Shown here: piece by piece, positions 1-7,758 of the stretch
Numbering within the stretch: the stretch's first letter is position 1
Layout of the letters: each line of letters opens with the position of its first letter
Assembly: GCA_964624165.1 (NCBI GenBank)
Contig: CAZUWG010000014.1
Span: 1 to 20,563 of the forward strand
Direction: 5' to 3'
DNA length: 20,563 bases
Origin: OLB19 sp964624165
Lineage (GTDB): Bacteria > Patescibacteriota > Minisyncoccia > Phycocordibacterales > UBA918
Notes under the pieces: model-generated
Databases searched by the model: none
Seen by the model: the letters and a program-made list of their open reading frames with translations, nothing else
Told to the model about the DNA's origin: nothing
Position numbers and translations under genes: made by a program

Positions 1-39
1 CGCTGCCCGCCTTTTTCGCACCCTGTATATTAAAATGTA
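1..39. other. window edge, possible half terminator
   Basis: No gene is visible before the stop codon of yqeY. The first bases read GCCCGCC followed by five T, which looks like the right arm and T tract of a plus-strand hairpin terminator whose left arm lies outside the window. This is only a guess because the other arm cannot be seen. Confidence 0.25.
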
Positions 40-492
40 TTAAAACAACTCCTCCACCACTCGTTTTACATCACTGCCGTCGGCTTGACCCTTCGTCTCC
101 TTCATGACTGCTCCTACAAGTATCCCGAGCTTCGCTTTGTCGTCGATAGACAACTCAGCCTTCTTAGCTACCGCAATTTCCCGTATGGCCTCGTCGCTCA
201 TGGTAGCAGGTAAATAACTCAAAAGCACAGCCAGCTCCTCTCGTTCAGTATCAGCTAGTTCATTGCGTCCGGCAGCTTCAAATTGCTCCAGACTGTCCTT
301 TCTTTGTTTTGCCAATCGTTTGATCACTGTCATGGTGCCTTCGCTATCAAGGAGGTCTTGAGGTGTCTTCCCAGTGGCCACCAGCTCATTGGTGAAGGCG
401 GTAAGCATGCTGCGTACCGTACGCAACTTTACTGCATCTTTTGATTTCATCACTTCAGGCAGTGATTTTTTAATCTCCTCATGTGTTGTCAT
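40..492 (-). CDS. yqeY: YqeY/GatB-like protein
   Basis: A 150-residue helical protein of the YqeY family, the free-standing relative of the C-terminal tail domain of GatB in the tRNA-dependent amidotransferase. Family-like sections are the start MTTHEEIKKSLPEVMKSKD with LRTVRSML after it, the segment KRLAKQRKDSLEQFEAAGR (about residues 68-86), and the end GQADGSDVKRVVEEL. The family binds tRNA in some accounts, but its role in free form is not settled. The frame is open further upstream, but the residues before this ATG (HRVQAFMVVYVIITKN) are unlike the family, and the upstream stretch overlaps the divergent ATPase gene. The start at 492 gives the usual family length. It is transcribed away from the ATPase gene and shares its 45-base promoter region. 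Confidence 0.9.
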   Translation of the reverse strand: MTTHEEIKKSLPEVMKSKDAVKLRTVRSMLTAFTNELVATGKTPQDLLDSEGTMTVIKRLAKQRKDSLEQFEAAGRNELADTEREELAVLLSYLPATMSDEAIREIAVAKKAELSIDDKAKLGILVGAVMKETKGQADGSDVKRVVEELF

Positions 493-502
493 ATTTTTTG
501 TG

Positions 503-518
503 ATTATGACGTATACTA
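503..518. promoter_or_regulatory. divergent promoter region yqeY / ATPase
   Basis: On the plus strand TATACT (512-517) lies 20 bases before the ATPase ATG. On the minus strand the same spot gives TGG-TAGTAT (hexamer 513-518), and CATAAT (503-508) lies 10 bases before the yqeY ATG. The two -10 elements overlap, so the genes may compete for polymerase. Which minus-strand hexamer is used cannot be decided by eye. Confidence 0.45.
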
Positions 519-537
519 CCATAAAAGCTTGTACTCT

Positions 538-3165
538 ATGCCATCTAAAGAAAAAAACACTGTACAAAATTGGCACGCCATGTCGCCAGAAGAGGTCTTG
601 CGTTGTTTTGAAGTGACAAAAGAAGGAATATTCGAAAAAGAGATTGAGAAAAGAAGGCTTCGCTTTGGCGCCAATACCTTTACTCCAGCTAAGCCGCCTA
701 CGTTATTGCAAACACTACTCGCGCAGCTTAAGAGCCCGCTTGCTTTGGTATTGCTGGGGGCTATCGCGCTGACGCTAGCACTAAAGGAATACGTTGATGC
801 GGGTGTGATTGGTATTGCACTCTGTATCTCGCTGGTTGTCAGTATTTTGCAAGAAGGAAAAGCATCGCGCTCATTTGCGGCTTTATCTGCTTCTCAGAGC
901 ACCTTTGCGACTGTGGTGCGAGAAGGGAAGCGTCATGAAATTCCTGCCGAACAGGTGGTGGTCGGGGATGTGGTAGTTTTGCAGGCTGGTATGCAGGTAG
1001 CGGCAGACATGCGGGTACTTTTGAGCGCGACGCTTGAAACCAATGAAGCGGCACTCACTGGCGAGTGGTTGCCGGTCAAGAAGAAAGAGCAGGCGATACA
1101 TTCCGGAGTGCCACTTTCAGAACGCAGCACCATTCTTTATAAGGGTACATTTGTTTCTAATGGTACCGGAATGGCAGTGGTGGTGGCGGTGGGTGATGCG
1201 ACGGAGGTGGGGAAGATCGCTGCAGAGCTTAGTGTGATTGAAGACTCAGAGACGCCTATTCAGAAAGAAATGAAGCGAGTATCGGCGGTACTGCTCTATA
1301 TCGTCGGTGTGCTGGTGGTAGGTATCTTTGTGTTGGGCATAATCTACGGACAATCGCTTCATGAGATGATTTTGATGACTATCGCTATTGCGGTGGCGTC
1401 TATACCAGAAGGTTTGCCGGCAGCGGTGACGATTATTCTGGCGATTGGTATGGAGTCTCTTTTGCGTCGTGGGGGATTGGTAAAAAATCTATTGGCGGCA
1501 GAAACACTGGGTTCAACAACTTTTATCCTTACAGACAAAACAGGCACCCTGACTGAAGCGCGCATGGAGCTCACGAGTATTATTTTTGATGGTGAAAGTT
1601 ATTTATCGGGCGATAAGCTCGTGTTTCCGCTGATTGAAACCGCGGTCGTGGCTACCGACGCATTTGCTGATGAGACCGATGAGGGAGTAATCCTTCGTGG
1701 TGACCCAGTAGAAAAAGCAGTCCTTGAGGTGGCGAGAAAACGTTCACTTGATGGTATCTTGAGCGCAAGGACTGATTATCTTCCTTTTACTTCAGAGCAG
1801 CGCTTTGCCGCTGGGTTACTTTCTCTTGAGGGAGAGCACAAGATAGCAATCAACGGCGCGCCGGAATTTTTACTAGATAAGGCCACCAAAATCCATACCA
1901 AAGACGGAGTAGTAGCGCTCACTGATAAGCTGAGAAAAAAAGCGCTCGAGGCGATTGCGGCTGAAACAGCAAAAGGAAGCCGGCTAGTGGCGGTGGCGTA
2001 CCGTCAGTATGGCAAGACAAGCTTTCCTTCTTCGCACACCCATCTTCTTGAGGGTACTATTTTTTACGGCGTTTTGGTTATGAGTGATCCGGTGCGAGCT
2101 GATGTAGCGGACGCGATTGCGTCAGTGCAGGAAGCGGGAGTCGAAATCCGACTGGTCACTGGAGATAATGCAGAAACCGCGCGGGCGATAGCGAGAGAGG
2201 TTGGGATTTTAAAAGATAACGAACGCGTAATTGAAGGAAGTGAAATTAAAGAGCTATCAGACGAAGAGTTGCTACATGCCCTTCGTACGACACATGTCTT
2301 TGCGCGAGTGCTGCCGACTGAAAAGAAACGTTTGGCAGAAGTCCTACAGCGCGCAGGAGAAGTGGTGGCTATGACAGGTGACGGGGTTAATGACGGACCA
2401 GCGCTTGAAAAGGCCGATATAGGAGTGGCGGTAGGGAGTGGGACTATGGTGGCGAAAGAATCGGCGGATCTGATTTTGATTGACGATTCTTTCGCCACCA
2501 TTTACGCTGCCATTGAGGAAGGTCGCCGCGTAATTGCCAACATCAGAAAAGTCATCGGCTATCTTCTCTCCACCTCGCTCGGCGAGGTGATGATCATAGG
2601 GGCTGCACTGGCGGTGGGGGCGCCAGCTCCTTTGGTACCGGTTCAGATCTTGTGGGCCAATGTAATTGAGGAAGGATTGATGGGGGTAGCGTTTGCGTTT
2701 GAAAAAGGTGAAAAAGGTGCAATGCGTCGACGTCCACAGGATATTCACAAAGAAGGTATCTTTTCACGCACGATGATCGCGTTTCTTGTGCTGGTGGTAG
2801 CTATCGTAAGTGCTCTTTCACTGGCACTTTATTTCTATCTCCGTTCACTGGGCGTGAGTGAAGAAATAGTGCGTAGCGTTATGTTCCTTTTGGTGTCGGT
2901 GGATTCGCTATTTATGGCGTTTGCATTTCGTTCATTGACCGTGCCGGTTTGGCGCATCCCACTCACCGAAAATAAGTTCTTTATTGGCTCATTTGTAGTG
3001 ACTTCAGGCCTTCTTTTCTTTGCATTATCAGTACCATTTATGCAGTCAATTCTTTCCTATCAGCCGCTAGAAAGCTTCTTTGTATGGCTCGTGATTGGTG
3101 TGAGTGTGGCGAGCTTGGTAGCAGTTGAAATCGCGAAGGCACTTTTTTTCGAAAAACGTTCATAA
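538..3165 (+). CDS. P-type cation-transporting ATPase, type II (Ca2+-ATPase-like)
   Basis: An integral membrane ion pump of about 875 residues that couples ATP hydrolysis, through an aspartyl phosphate, to cation transport. Visible in order: N-terminal cation-ATPase domain with a WH motif near residue 12; first helix pair (about 55-105); actuator domain with TGEW at 174-177; M4 motif PEGLPA at 290-295; phosphorylation motif DKTGTLT with Asp333; NGAPE in the nucleotide domain; TGDN and TGDGVND (from 613) in the P domain; C-terminal helices. Glu291 in PEGLP and the M6 segment NVIEEG fit the type IIA/SPCA calcium or manganese pumps, but the residue matching the SERCA M5 Asn is Ser (STSLGE) and the M6 Asp is Glu. 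The exact ion is therefore not certain. The ATG at 538 is chosen because the conserved WH segment lies just after it; 580 is a weaker alternative. Confidence 0.93.
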   Translation: MPSKEKNTVQNWHAMSPEEVLRCFEVTKEGIFEKEIEKRRLRFGANTFTPAKPPTLLQTLLAQLKSPLALVLLGAIALTLALKEYVDAGVIGIALCISLVVSILQEGKASRSFAALSASQSTFATVVREGKRHEIPAEQVVVGDVVVLQAGMQVAADMRVLLSATLETNEAALTGEWLPVKKKEQAIHSGVPLSERSTILYKGTFVSNGTGMAVVVAVGDATEVGKIAAELSVIEDSETPIQKEMKRVSAVLLYIVGVLVVGIFVLGIIYGQSLHEMILMTIAIAVASIPEGLPAAVTIILAIGMESLLRRGGLVKNLLAAETLGSTTFILTDKTGTLTEARMELTSIIFDGESYLSGDKLVFPLIETAVVATDAFADETDEGVILRGDPVEKAVLEVARKRSLDGILSARTDYLPFTSEQRFAAGLLSLEGEHKIAINGAPEFLLDKATKIHTKDGVVALTDKLRKKALEAIAAETAKGSRLVAVAYRQYGKTSFPSSHTHLLEGTIFYGVLVMSDPVRADVADAIASVQEAGVEIRLVTGDNAETARAIAREVGILKDNERVIEGSEIKELSDEELLHALRTTHVFARVLPTEKKRLAEVLQRAGEVVAMTGDGVNDGPALEKADIGVAVGSGTMVAKESADLILIDDSFATIYAAIEEGRRVIANIRKVIGYLLSTSLGEVMIIGAALAVGAPAPLVPVQILWANVIEEGLMGVAFAFEKGEKGAMRRRPQDIHKEGIFSRTMIAFLVLVVAIVSALSLALYFYLRSLGVSEEIVRSVMFLLVSVDSLFMAFAFRSLTVPVWRIPLTENKFFIGSFVVTSGLLFFALSVPFMQSILSYQPLESFFVWLVIGVSVASLVAVEIAKALFFEKRS

Positions 3166-3171
3166 AAGAAA

Positions 3172-3191
3172 GGCGCCGCGCATGCGGCGCC
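3172..3191 (-). terminator. hairpin terminator of the small minus-strand gene
   Basis: Perfect 8-bp stem (3172-3179 with 3184-3191) around loop GCAT. Read on the minus strand it is followed by TTTCTTTTATG, a proper T tract. On the plus strand no T tract follows, so it mainly serves the gene ending at 3200, although it also lies 6 bases after the ATPase stop. Confidence 0.75.
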
Positions 3192-3199
3192 GGAAGGCG

Positions 3200-3463
3200 T
3201 CATGAGGTGTGTTTGAGTTTTTTACTCCAGCGTTCGGCAAGAGTCTTGACACAGATTAGGTTGAACACGAAATTATTGCACCTCTTCACCTGAATATGCA
3301 GGAGACTTCCACAATTGAACCACAATATAGCGTGAACGTGCTCTTTGTAGTTTTCCTCAAGCCAAGCGGAAATTCTCTCTTGGGTCGTGCATCTTAAAGC
3401 TCTGTCAAACTTTACAAGCACAAGTCCTGCATCGGTATCGACCCTGACATTGACTATCCACAT
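3200..3463 (-). CDS. small protein of unknown function
   Basis: I do not recognise this 87-residue protein. It starts MWIVNVRVDTDAGLVLVKF, which looks like a beta hairpin, continues with a helix-like stretch (RISAWLEENYKEH) and a hydrophobic middle with several Cys (FNCGSLL, KRCNNFVFNLICV), and ends in a basic tail (ERWSKKLKHTS). There is no signal peptide or clear membrane helix. The ATG at 3463 is preferred over the ATG 30 bases upstream because GGGAGGG lies just before it. It has a promoter with both -35 and -10 boxes and its own terminator, so it is probably a real, independently expressed gene. It lies convergent to the ATPase gene and divergent from rmuC. Confidence 0.65.
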   Translation of the reverse strand: MWIVNVRVDTDAGLVLVKFDRALRCTTQERISAWLEENYKEHVHAILWFNCGSLLHIQVKRCNNFVFNLICVKTLAERWSKKLKHTS

Positions 3464-3467
3464 AGTA

Positions 3468-3516
3468 CCCTCCCTCGTTCTATGCTGTAGCATACGTAAA
3501 ATGTGTATTTTTACAA
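3468..3516 (-). promoter_or_regulatory. promoter and Shine-Dalgarno of the gene at 3463
   Basis: Minus strand: TTGTAA (3511-3516), 16-base spacer, TATGCT (3489-3494), then the purine run GGGAGGG (3468-3474), 4 bases before the ATG. This is one of the few genes here with a leader and a ribosome binding site. Confidence 0.6.
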
Positions 3517-3526
3517 GTAGGAGACG

Positions 3527-3535
3527 TGGTAGAAT
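3527..3535 (+). promoter_or_regulatory. extended -10 promoter of rmuC
   Basis: TGG-TAGAAT; the hexamer 3530-3535 ends 6 bases before the ATG at 3542. Transcription would start at or next to the A of the start codon, and there is no Shine-Dalgarno. Confidence 0.65.
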
Positions 3536-3541
3536 GTTGTC

Positions 3542-4633
3542 ATGGAATTATTGCAAATCATAGGGGTGGTATTACTGGTTTTTTTGGTAGTAATCCAGAT
3601 ATACAACTCGTTCTTCAGAAAGCCAGCCGAGGAAAAGAAAGATGATCAAAGTATGCTACTCCTCCAGCAGCAGCTTCAGCAACTCACCGCCACTATGGAC
3701 CATAAGCTTGGCGAAAATACCAAAGTTATGGAAGAGGGAAGCCGGGTGCAGTTTCGGGAGAGTCGAGATTTGATCCAGGCGATCAACCGCGAAGTCAGCG
3801 AGCAACTCCGACACGTGGTGAAGAGTGTGACCGAAGTCAGTGAGAGTAGCCGGCAAGTATTTACTGTCGCCGAACAGCTTCAAAATCTTGAAAAAGTTTT
3901 AAAACACCAAAAGCAGCGCGGCAACCTCGGTGAGGCCAGCTTGCAGCTTGCGCTTGAGAATATTTTACCAGCGGGAGTCTACAAGCTTCAGCATCAGTTT
4001 AAAAGTGGCGAGCTCGTCGATGCGATTATTGAAACAAAAGACGGCATTATTCCTATCGATGCAAAGTTTTCTCTCGACAATTACCGGCGACTGGTTGATG
4101 CGGATGAGAGCGAGCGGGAATTTCTTGAGAAAGAATTTAAGAACGATCTTAAAAAGCGTATTGACGAAACTGCTAAATATATCAAGCCAAGCGAAGGGAC
4201 TTTGCCATTTGCGTTTATGTACATTCCCGCCGAAGCTATTTACTACGATCTTTTGGTGAATGAGGTGGGTAGTGTAAAAGTAAATACGCGTAGTCTTATC
4301 GACTACGCCTATAAAGATAAAAATGTGATCATCGTCTCACCGACAACCTTCGCTGCGTATCTCCAAAGCGTATTATATGGGTTTCGCGCCTTCCGCGTGG
4401 AGGAGAGTGCCAAGGAAATTCAAAAGAATGTCGAAAAACTCACAAGACATCTCGCGGCCTATAATCAATATTTTGAAAAACTCGGCACGACGCTGGGGAC
4501 AACGGTCAACCATTACAATGCCGCGAGCAAAGAGCTCGGCAAGATAGACAAAGACATCGTGAAGATTGCTGAGACCGGAGAAGGATTTGAGGCGGGCGGA
4601 TTGGTGCTAGAAAAACCACAAAAAGTGGATTAG
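3542..4633 (+). CDS. rmuC: DNA recombination protein RmuC
   Basis: A 363-residue RmuC-family protein. E. coli RmuC limits recombination at inverted repeats and carries a nuclease-like fold. Residues 4-26 form one membrane helix (LLQIIGVVLLVFLVVIQIYNS) that would anchor the protein to the inner membrane. About 35-130 is a Gln/Glu-rich coiled coil. From about 128 the RmuC domain follows: GNLGEASLQLALENILP, VDAIIETKDGIIPIDAKFSL (putative active-site region), then FMYIPAEAIYYDLL and the VSPTTFAAYLQ segment. Length and order are normal for the family. The gene stands alone, divergent from the small unknown gene and with a hairpin after its stop codon. The start is fixed by the promoter geometry: the -10 hexamer ends 6 bases upstream. 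Confidence 0.93.
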   Translation: MELLQIIGVVLLVFLVVIQIYNSFFRKPAEEKKDDQSMLLLQQQLQQLTATMDHKLGENTKVMEEGSRVQFRESRDLIQAINREVSEQLRHVVKSVTEVSESSRQVFTVAEQLQNLEKVLKHQKQRGNLGEASLQLALENILPAGVYKLQHQFKSGELVDAIIETKDGIIPIDAKFSLDNYRRLVDADESEREFLEKEFKNDLKKRIDETAKYIKPSEGTLPFAFMYIPAEAIYYDLLVNEVGSVKVNTRSLIDYAYKDKNVIIVSPTTFAAYLQSVLYGFRAFRVEESAKEIQKNVEKLTRHLAAYNQYFEKLGTTLGTTVNHYNAASKELGKIDKDIVKIAETGEGFEAGGLVLEKPQKVD

Positions 4634-4642
4634 TAAACAAAC

Positions 4643-4667
4643 AGGCCCGAAGCATCGCTCCGGGCCT
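4643..4667. terminator. hairpin after rmuC, T tract only on minus strand
   Basis: 11-bp stem with one A-C mismatch (4643-4653 with 4657-4667) and loop ATC, 9 bases after the rmuC stop. Read plus-ward it is followed by GGTGCAAGG with no T run. Read minus-ward it is followed by TGTTTGTTTACT. It may serve as the rmuC terminator or end a minus-strand transcript coming from 4668-4796. Confidence 0.6.
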
Positions 4668-4773
4668 GGTGCAAGGCGTCGTTTAAAGCGGTCGCGGCAG
4701 TAAAGCGCTTCTCGCTATCTCCGAAGTCGCTGATCTGCGGAAAACCCAGCTTTCTCTAGCCTTATCACAAACC

Positions 4774-4802
4774 TTGCAAAATACCAGCTTTTCTAGTATT
4801 AT
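4774..4802 (+). promoter_or_regulatory. sigma70-type promoter of rplU
   Basis: TTGCAA (4774-4779), 17-base spacer, TATTAT (4797-4802). The hexamer ends 10 bases before the ATG at 4813. This leaves no room for an L21 leader RNA and makes the upstream ATG codons at 4774 and 4801 unlikely starts. Confidence 0.75.
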
Positions 4803-4812
4803 GCTCGACATT

Positions 4813-5136
4813 ATGGCAACAAAAGAATCCAATACCAACTTTGCGGTCATCGCCACAGGCGGTAAGCAATATGTCGTGTCTCCTGGAGATGTGCTTGACG
4901 TTGAGCTTATTGAAGGCGCAGAGGAAGGTAAGAAAGTTACTTTCGATCAAGTGTTGATGCAAAACGAAGCTGTCGGTACTCCGGTCGTTGCTGGTGCAAA
5001 AGTCACTGCCACGGTGGTAGCTCCAGAGTATAAGGGAAAGAAACTTTCTATTATTCGATTTAAGGCTAAGAGTAATCGTTTTCGTAAGATTGGTCATCGC
5101 CAAAAGCACACACGAGTAAAGATTGAAACAGTCTAA
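4813..5136 (+). CDS. rplU: 50S ribosomal protein L21
   Basis: A 107-residue large-subunit protein that binds 23S rRNA. It has the family pattern: FAVIATGGKQYVVSPGD near residues 10-26, central VLMQNEAVGTPVVAGAKV, and the basic C-terminal signature FKAKSNRFRKIGHRQKHTRV. The usual length is about 103. The first ten residues (MATKESNTNF) are a short extension. In most bacteria rplU is followed directly by rpmA (L27). Here L21 is alone with its own promoter and terminator, and L27 lies about 8 kb away on the other strand. Confidence 0.97.
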   Translation: MATKESNTNFAVIATGGKQYVVSPGDVLDVELIEGAEEGKKVTFDQVLMQNEAVGTPVVAGAKVTATVVAPEYKGKKLSIIRFKAKSNRFRKIGHRQKHTRVKIETV

Positions 5137-5143
5137 CAAAGCC

Positions 5144-5164
5144 AGCGCCGAGAGGCGCTTTTTG
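5144..5164 (+). terminator. terminator of rplU
   Basis: 6-bp stem AGCGCC/GGCGCT (5144-5149 with 5154-5159), loop GAGA, followed by a T tract (5159-5164) and TTTAT. This is the best-formed classical plus-strand terminator in the window. Confidence 0.88.
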
Positions 5165-5194
5165 TTTATATCCATAGTTGATCGCTTTAATAAA

Positions 5195-5238
5195 TAAAAA
5201 AATAAAAAAGCCGGCGCCCCACATAAAGCAGGACGCCG
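5195..5238 (-). terminator. terminator of the small minus-strand gene at 5247
   Basis: 8-bp stem with one G-T pair (5212-5219 with 5231-5238), 8 bases beyond the stop codon. On the minus strand it is followed by an almost unbroken T run (complement of the A-rich stretch 5195-5209). Confidence 0.8.
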
Positions 5239-5246
5239 ATTGCGCG

Positions 5247-5540
5247 TCAGGTGACAACACGCCGATGCAGCTCGTTGGGCGCACATATGCTCGCTACTGC
5301 AGCTTCGCAGTCTTGTGTCGCTGGATGCCGCGGATGCGCTTTCCGCCAGCGTAGGATAAGCTTGAGAGCCTCTATGCGTGCTTTCTTGACATGGTCTCCG
5401 ATGCCGCTGATATTTTCACGGACTTGTTGTTCCGTGATGACATTGAATGGTTTTCCTGACCATTTTCGAGCTTCTCGATACTCTTGAATACTGAAAGAGC
5501 GTCTGATTCTTCCTTGTACGAAAATAATCATCTTAAGCAT
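5247..5540 (-). CDS. small basic protein of unknown function
   Basis: I do not recognise this 97-residue protein. It begins MLKMIIFVQGRIRRSFSI (hydrophobic then basic), has a likely helical middle (EYREARKWS, TEQQVRENISGIGDHVKKARIEALKLILRWRKAH) and ends with two Cys and a basic tail. An HPRHPATQDCEAA segment near residues 73-85 could bind metal, but this is speculative. Two starts are possible: 5540, with AGGATAAGG touching the ATG, or 5531, with AAGGA 8 bases upstream. The second has better Shine-Dalgarno spacing and gives 94 residues. It has its own strong terminator, so it is probably expressed. It lies between rplU and recR and is not obviously linked to either. Confidence 0.6.
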   Translation of the reverse strand: MLKMIIFVQGRIRRSFSIQEYREARKWSGKPFNVITEQQVRENISGIGDHVKKARIEALKLILRWRKAHPRHPATQDCEAAVASICAPNELHRRVVT

Positions 5541-5594
5541 CCTTATCCTGGTTCTGTTTCTAAAGGGAAAATACCACAGGAATGGGAAAATGCA

Positions 5595-5621
5595 AGAGGC
5601 GCGGGCGAAGCCCGCGCCTCT
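5595..5621 (-). terminator. terminator of recR
   Basis: Perfect 12-bp stem (5595-5606 with 5610-5621) with loop GAA, 9 bases after the recR stop. The minus-strand continuation TTGCATTTTCCC has only a short T run. Confidence 0.75.
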
Positions 5622-5630
5622 AAGTCTTCA

Positions 5631-6245
5631 CTAAAAGCGATTTTTAAGGGCGTATAGGAGGGTGTTGCCGTCGGCGTATTCAAGCTCGCTGCCTGTGGAG
5701 AGGCCACGTCCGAGATGGGTTAGTCGTACCTCACTCCCATGGAGGGTGTCTTTAAGGACATTCTCTACAAAACGCGCAGTGTTGTCACCGTCTGGATTGA
5801 TGGCAAAACCTAAAATAATCTCCGAGAGCGTCTTAAGGCGACTAGAGACGATGTGTATGAGGCCGTTATTGCGCAGGCGGGCATTCTCTTTATTTTCAAG
5901 AAGCGGGGCTGTGCCGCCGAGTACAAAGTACAATCCTTCGTATGCACCTGCCCGTTCAATAGCAATAATGTCGCTGTCTTTTTCTACCACCAACAGTCGC
6001 GAGCGATCTCGATTGTCGTCGCTACAGATGTTGCATTCAGTGGTGTTTCCACCTTGGCGTGAGAAAAAACGTCGACAGCTCGTACACTCGATCACCTCTT
6101 CTGCAATGCCCTCAATCAAAGCGGCCAGCTGTGTTTTGTCTTGGCTTGGTAGCATAAGGACATGAAAAGCAAAACGCTTGGCCTGTCTTCCACCAATACC
6201 AGGAAATTGTTCAAAATAACTGATGAGTTTGTCTAGTTTTGTCAT
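5631..6245 (-). CDS. recR: recombination protein RecR
   Basis: A 204-residue RecR, the ring- or clamp-forming partner of RecO (and RecF) that loads RecA in gap repair. Visible parts: N-terminal helix-hairpin-helix (FEQFPGIGGRQAKRFAFHVL, residues 11-30), C4 zinc finger (Cys54, 57, 71, 74), Toprim domain starting LLVVEKDSDIIAIE near 84, and the C-terminal signature LGRGLSTGSELEYADGNTL. Length is normal. The start is fixed by a TGG-TACACT element ending 7 bases upstream. It lies downstream of dnaB in the same direction but has its own promoter. recO and recF are not in the window. Confidence 0.97.
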   Translation of the reverse strand: MTKLDKLISYFEQFPGIGGRQAKRFAFHVLMLPSQDKTQLAALIEGIAEEVIECTSCRRFFSRQGGNTTECNICSDDNRDRSRLLVVEKDSDIIAIERAGAYEGLYFVLGGTAPLLENKENARLRNNGLIHIVSSRLKTLSEIILGFAINPDGDNTARFVENVLKDTLHGSEVRLTHLGRGLSTGSELEYADGNTLLYALKNRF

Positions 6246-6252
6246 AAGGGAT

Positions 6253-6261
6253 AGTGTACCA
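6253..6261 (-). promoter_or_regulatory. extended -10 promoter of recR
   Basis: Minus strand TGG-TACACT; the hexamer (6253-6258) ends 7 bases before the ATG at 6245. No Shine-Dalgarno. Confidence 0.6.
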
Positions 6262-6363
6262 CGCTGCTCCAGGTAGCTGTTTTAGGGCGCTTCGTAAGGG
6301 TGTTAATCAGTTGCTGTACAGCTTTATAGGCTGGCTACCAGGAAAGGTTTCGAGCTTTCTAAA

Positions 6364-7749
6364 TTAAAAATCATCATTGTGCCCGCCGCTGGCTGCAGCG
6401 TGGTGGTGAGTATCAAGATTAAGGAAGCGGACGTGCTGGGCGTCAAAGTAAAGATCAGCACTACCGACTGCGCCGTTTCGGTGCTTTTCAACAAGGATTT
6501 CTGCGATGTTTGGTCGGTCGCTCTCTACGTCTTTGTTCATCTTGTCTTCACGGTGAATAAACATTACTACATCGGCATCCTGTTCAATAGAACCAGAATC
6601 ACGCAGGTCGGAGAGGCGCGGTTTGCCGCCGCGTTGTTCTACTGCTCGAGAGAGCTGTGAGAGAGCAATCACGGGGATATCGAGCTCGCGAGCGAGGATT
6701 TTAAGTGAGCGAGAGATTTCGGTGACTTGTTGCACCATGCTGTCGCTGGCTTTGGTGGTGGTAGGGCTCATAAGCTGGAGATAATCAACGATAAGCATAT
6801 CAAGGCCGTGCTCATTTTTAAGTCGACGAGCGGCGGAGCGCATTTTTAAAATATTATTCCCGGGCTGGTCATCAATATGAATACTTGCTTCGGAGAGACG
6901 GCTCATTGCTTCCTGTACGGCTTCAAACTCTTGGTCATTTGAGAGGCGGCCGGTGCGCAGCTTCCATGAGTCTACGCCGGCTTCAGACGCCAGCATACGA
7001 TCTACAAGTTGCTGGTCGCTCATTTCAAGTGAAAAAATGCCGACGCTGGCGTTATGACGCAAAGCGGCGTTTCGTGCAATATCGAGCGCAAATGTGGTCT
7101 TACCCATAGAAGGACGCGCAGCTAGAATGATAAGGTCAGATTTTTGAAAACCAGATAGCAGATTATCAAGACTCGTAAAGCCGCTTGGGACACCGCGTTT
7201 GCTGTCGGGGTTTTCGGTGAGGAATTCGAGCCTCTCCCAGGCTTCTGTCAGCGAGCTGCCGATAGTGCGAAAATTTTGAGAGGTAGAAATGTTGGTCACG
7301 CCGTACACCTTTTTTTCTGCTTGATCGAGGGTGGCATCGATATTTTCTGGGTCCGAATACCCAAGCTCAGCAATCTCTTCGCCAGCGTCAATCAGGCCGC
7401 GCAGGACGGCTTTATTGTGGACCTGCTCGGCGTAGTACATGGCGTTGCCGGCCGCTGGGACGCCATCGACGAGCTCGGTTAGGTAGGTTGCGCCACCGAC
7501 GCGGTCGTGCTTTTTGTTGGCACGGAGTTTGTCGCTTACAGAGATGACATCTATCGGGTCACCTTTGGTAAAGATTTGGAAGACGGCGTCGTAGATGTCT
7601 CGATGTTTATCAGCATAAAAGCTTTCTCTACGCACCATGACCGAAACGTCATGCATGGATTCAGGCTTTAAGATAATTGCTCCCAGTAGGGCTTTTTCGG
7701 CGTTAACGTTTTTAGGTGGAGTGCGAAGCTCGCGGTGCGTTTCTGTCAT
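6364..7749 (-). CDS. dnaB: replicative DNA helicase DnaB
   Basis: A 461-residue hexameric helicase that unwinds DNA at the replication fork. The N-terminal DnaB domain starts PPKNVNAEKALLGAIILKPE (residues 11-30). The RecA-like core follows, with Walker A ARPSMGKTT at 211-219, FSLEMS near 239-244, Walker B LIVDYLQL at 319-326, and the segment SQLSRAVEQRGGKPRLSDLR (364-383) with the arginine-finger region. Length is normal and no intein interrupts it. The C-terminal tail is His/Gly/Asp-rich (HHHAAASGGHNDDF). The minus-strand TGC-TAAAAT ending 9 bases upstream supports the start. The 118 bases between dnaB and recR hold no gene. Confidence 0.98.
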   Translation of the reverse strand: MTETHRELRTPPKNVNAEKALLGAIILKPESMHDVSVMVRRESFYADKHRDIYDAVFQIFTKGDPIDVISVSDKLRANKKHDRVGGATYLTELVDGVPAAGNAMYYAEQVHNKAVLRGLIDAGEEIAELGYSDPENIDATLDQAEKKVYGVTNISTSQNFRTIGSSLTEAWERLEFLTENPDSKRGVPSGFTSLDNLLSGFQKSDLIILAARPSMGKTTFALDIARNAALRHNASVGIFSLEMSDQQLVDRMLASEAGVDSWKLRTGRLSNDQEFEAVQEAMSRLSEASIHIDDQPGNNILKMRSAARRLKNEHGLDMLIVDYLQLMSPTTTKASDSMVQQVTEISRSLKILARELDIPVIALSQLSRAVEQRGGKPRLSDLRDSGSIEQDADVVMFIHREDKMNKDVESDRPNIAEILVEKHRNGAVGSADLYFDAQHVRFLNLDTHHHAAASGGHNDDF

Positions 7750-7758
7750 AGTGGCATC

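Noticed and set aside
2064..2501. Minus-strand open frame of 145 codons inside the ATPase gene
   Set aside because: Antisense shadow over the conserved P domain.
3192..4680. Shared AAGGCGTC after the hairpins at 3172 and 4643 as a repeat element
   Set aside because: Only eight bases are common and the surroundings differ; chance is likely at this GC content.
4634..4812. L21 leader or autoregulatory RNA
   Set aside because: The rplU promoter (TTGCAA, 17 bases, TATTAT) ends 10 bases before the ATG, leaving almost no leader.
6246..6363. Structured RNA between dnaB and recR
   Set aside because: Only a 6-bp GGTAGC/GCTACC pairing over a loop of about 50 bases is visible, and a recR promoter explains the end; nothing convincing.
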